A stretch of DNA of 14,561 bases from an uncultured Alphaproteobacteria bacterium (GTDB taxonomy: Bacteria; Pseudomonadota; Alphaproteobacteria; CAAHEQ01; UBA3637): assembly GCA_947629595.1 (NCBI GenBank), contig CANREI010000021.1:1-14561 (forward strand), in the 5' to 3' direction. Made by a program: the position numbers and the translations under genes. Below, piece after piece: positions 14,064 to 14,561 of this stretch (its first letter is position 1; each line of letters begins with the position of its first letter). Below the pieces are notes generated by a model. That model made no database searches. It was not told the DNA's origin and saw only the letters and a program-made list of their open reading frames with translations.

Positions 14064-14561
14064 TTATTTGCAAATAGTTCGAGCTCTGCCGGCATTTTTA
14101 TTATCACTTCGAGCGCCATTATTTCCTATATACCCTTCTTTTAAATTTGCAAAAATAATTCTCCAAATTTCATTATTGATATAAATAGAATTTTTAAACC
14201 ATATATATATGTTTTCATCTTTATATAACTTTCTCAACGTTTCAATGGCTGACGATTTCTCTTTACTTGCATCACATACGGGTTCTTCATAAGGAGGGAT
14301 AACCGCTTCTTCAGCACCCGCTGCATAGCAACACTGATTCGTAACTTGACTGCCCTTTAAATCAGATAACCCCGGACATTGCCAGTTAATATCATCTACA
14401 TCTACCATATAAGGTGATAAGTAAAGATTATTATGACAATTTGCCCCTGATTTACCTCGAAAGGCCTCACACCACCGACAAGCATCCCACCAAGCCAATG
14501 CCAAATCCGAACCGTAAAATGTTTCGCCGTTTAACTGAACGTGGTTTACTTCTCCCAACGG
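14064..14561 (-). CDS. C-terminal part of a third pilin-like cysteine-rich protein (5' truncated by window)
   Basis: The frame is open to the window edge, and the first possible start inside is only a TTG, so the gene almost certainly begins outside. The visible 165 residues have eight cysteines and align by eye with the last 120 or so residues of the protein at 372-2141. Shared landmarks are WW followed by WC/FC, a DL or DLxC segment, a CYA motif, AI.TLRK against TIRALRK, IYIWFK against NWYWLK, and a C-terminal [LI]CK. It therefore belongs to the same surface-protein family, with a divergent domain. It converges on thrS and shares its terminator. Whether it carries the prepilin signal cannot be seen. 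Confidence 0.7.
   Translation of the reverse strand, partial: PLGEVNHVQLNGETFYGSDLALAWWDACRWCEAFRGKSGANCHNNLYLSPYMVDVDDINWQCPGLSDLKGSQVTNQCCYAAGAEEAVIPPYEEPVCDASKEKSSAIETLRKLYKDENIYIWFKNSIYINNEIWRIIFANLKEGYIGNNGARSDNKNAGRARTICK

Noticed and set aside
1..14561. CRISPR arrays, tRNA or rRNA genes, full insertion sequences
   Set aside because: No regularly spaced direct repeats, no tRNA-like cloverleaf or rRNA motifs and no transposase-like frame were seen on either strand by eye. A dedicated RNA scan could still find a small RNA that I missed.

Overview
The window looks like a piece of chromosome from a low-GC, probably host-associated (gut-type) alphaproteobacterium. The best evidence is a full-length CtrA, the cell-cycle master regulator restricted to Alphaproteobacteria. 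Next to it, divergently transcribed, is a PleC/DivJ/PdhS-like histidine kinase. Prepilin-like proteins with the 'GRSMVEMLGVLA' signature are also, to my knowledge, typical of gut alphaproteobacterial genomes; that last point is from memory and was not searched.

Layout. Positions 1-2170 hold a locus of pilin-like, cysteine-rich surface proteins: the last three codons of one copy at the left edge, a 358-bp intergenic region containing a MITE-like element with 30-bp imperfect terminal inverted repeats (171-345), and one complete gene (372-2141). Positions 2355-5022 are the divergent pair ctrA (minus) and histidine kinase (plus), with a perfect TTAA-N7-TTAA CtrA box just upstream of ctrA. Positions 5035-10870 form a tightly packed plus-strand cluster: a solute-binding-protein-like lipoprotein with a disordered acidic tail, a membrane-anchored protein made of 13 exact-length MORN_2-type repeats, and a four-gene phospholipid/lipid transport (MCE) operon consisting of STAS-MlaE permease, MlaF ATPase, MlaD substrate-binding protein and a PqiC-type outer-membrane lipoprotein. 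Positions 10926-11923 carry a 59-residue membrane protein and a stand-alone HNH endonuclease-like protein. thrS (12012-13943) follows, with a near-consensus promoter and a leader hairpin, and ends at a strong bidirectional terminator. The right edge (14064-14561, minus) is the C-terminal part of a third pilin-like paralog that converges on thrS.

How the genes may work together. The Mla/Pqi-like proteins should form one envelope complex moving lipids between the inner and outer membranes. The adjacent MORN and SBP lipoproteins are also predicted to be exported or envelope-anchored, so the central block reads as an envelope module. It sits downstream of a cytoplasmic PAS-GAF kinase that may feed the CtrA pathway. 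The most unusual material is the pilin-like family at both edges: an unusually long pre-prepilin extension built from degenerate copies of the leader sequence, cysteine-rich repeat modules, a shared C-terminal domain ending in [LI]CK, and a MITE-like promoter region.
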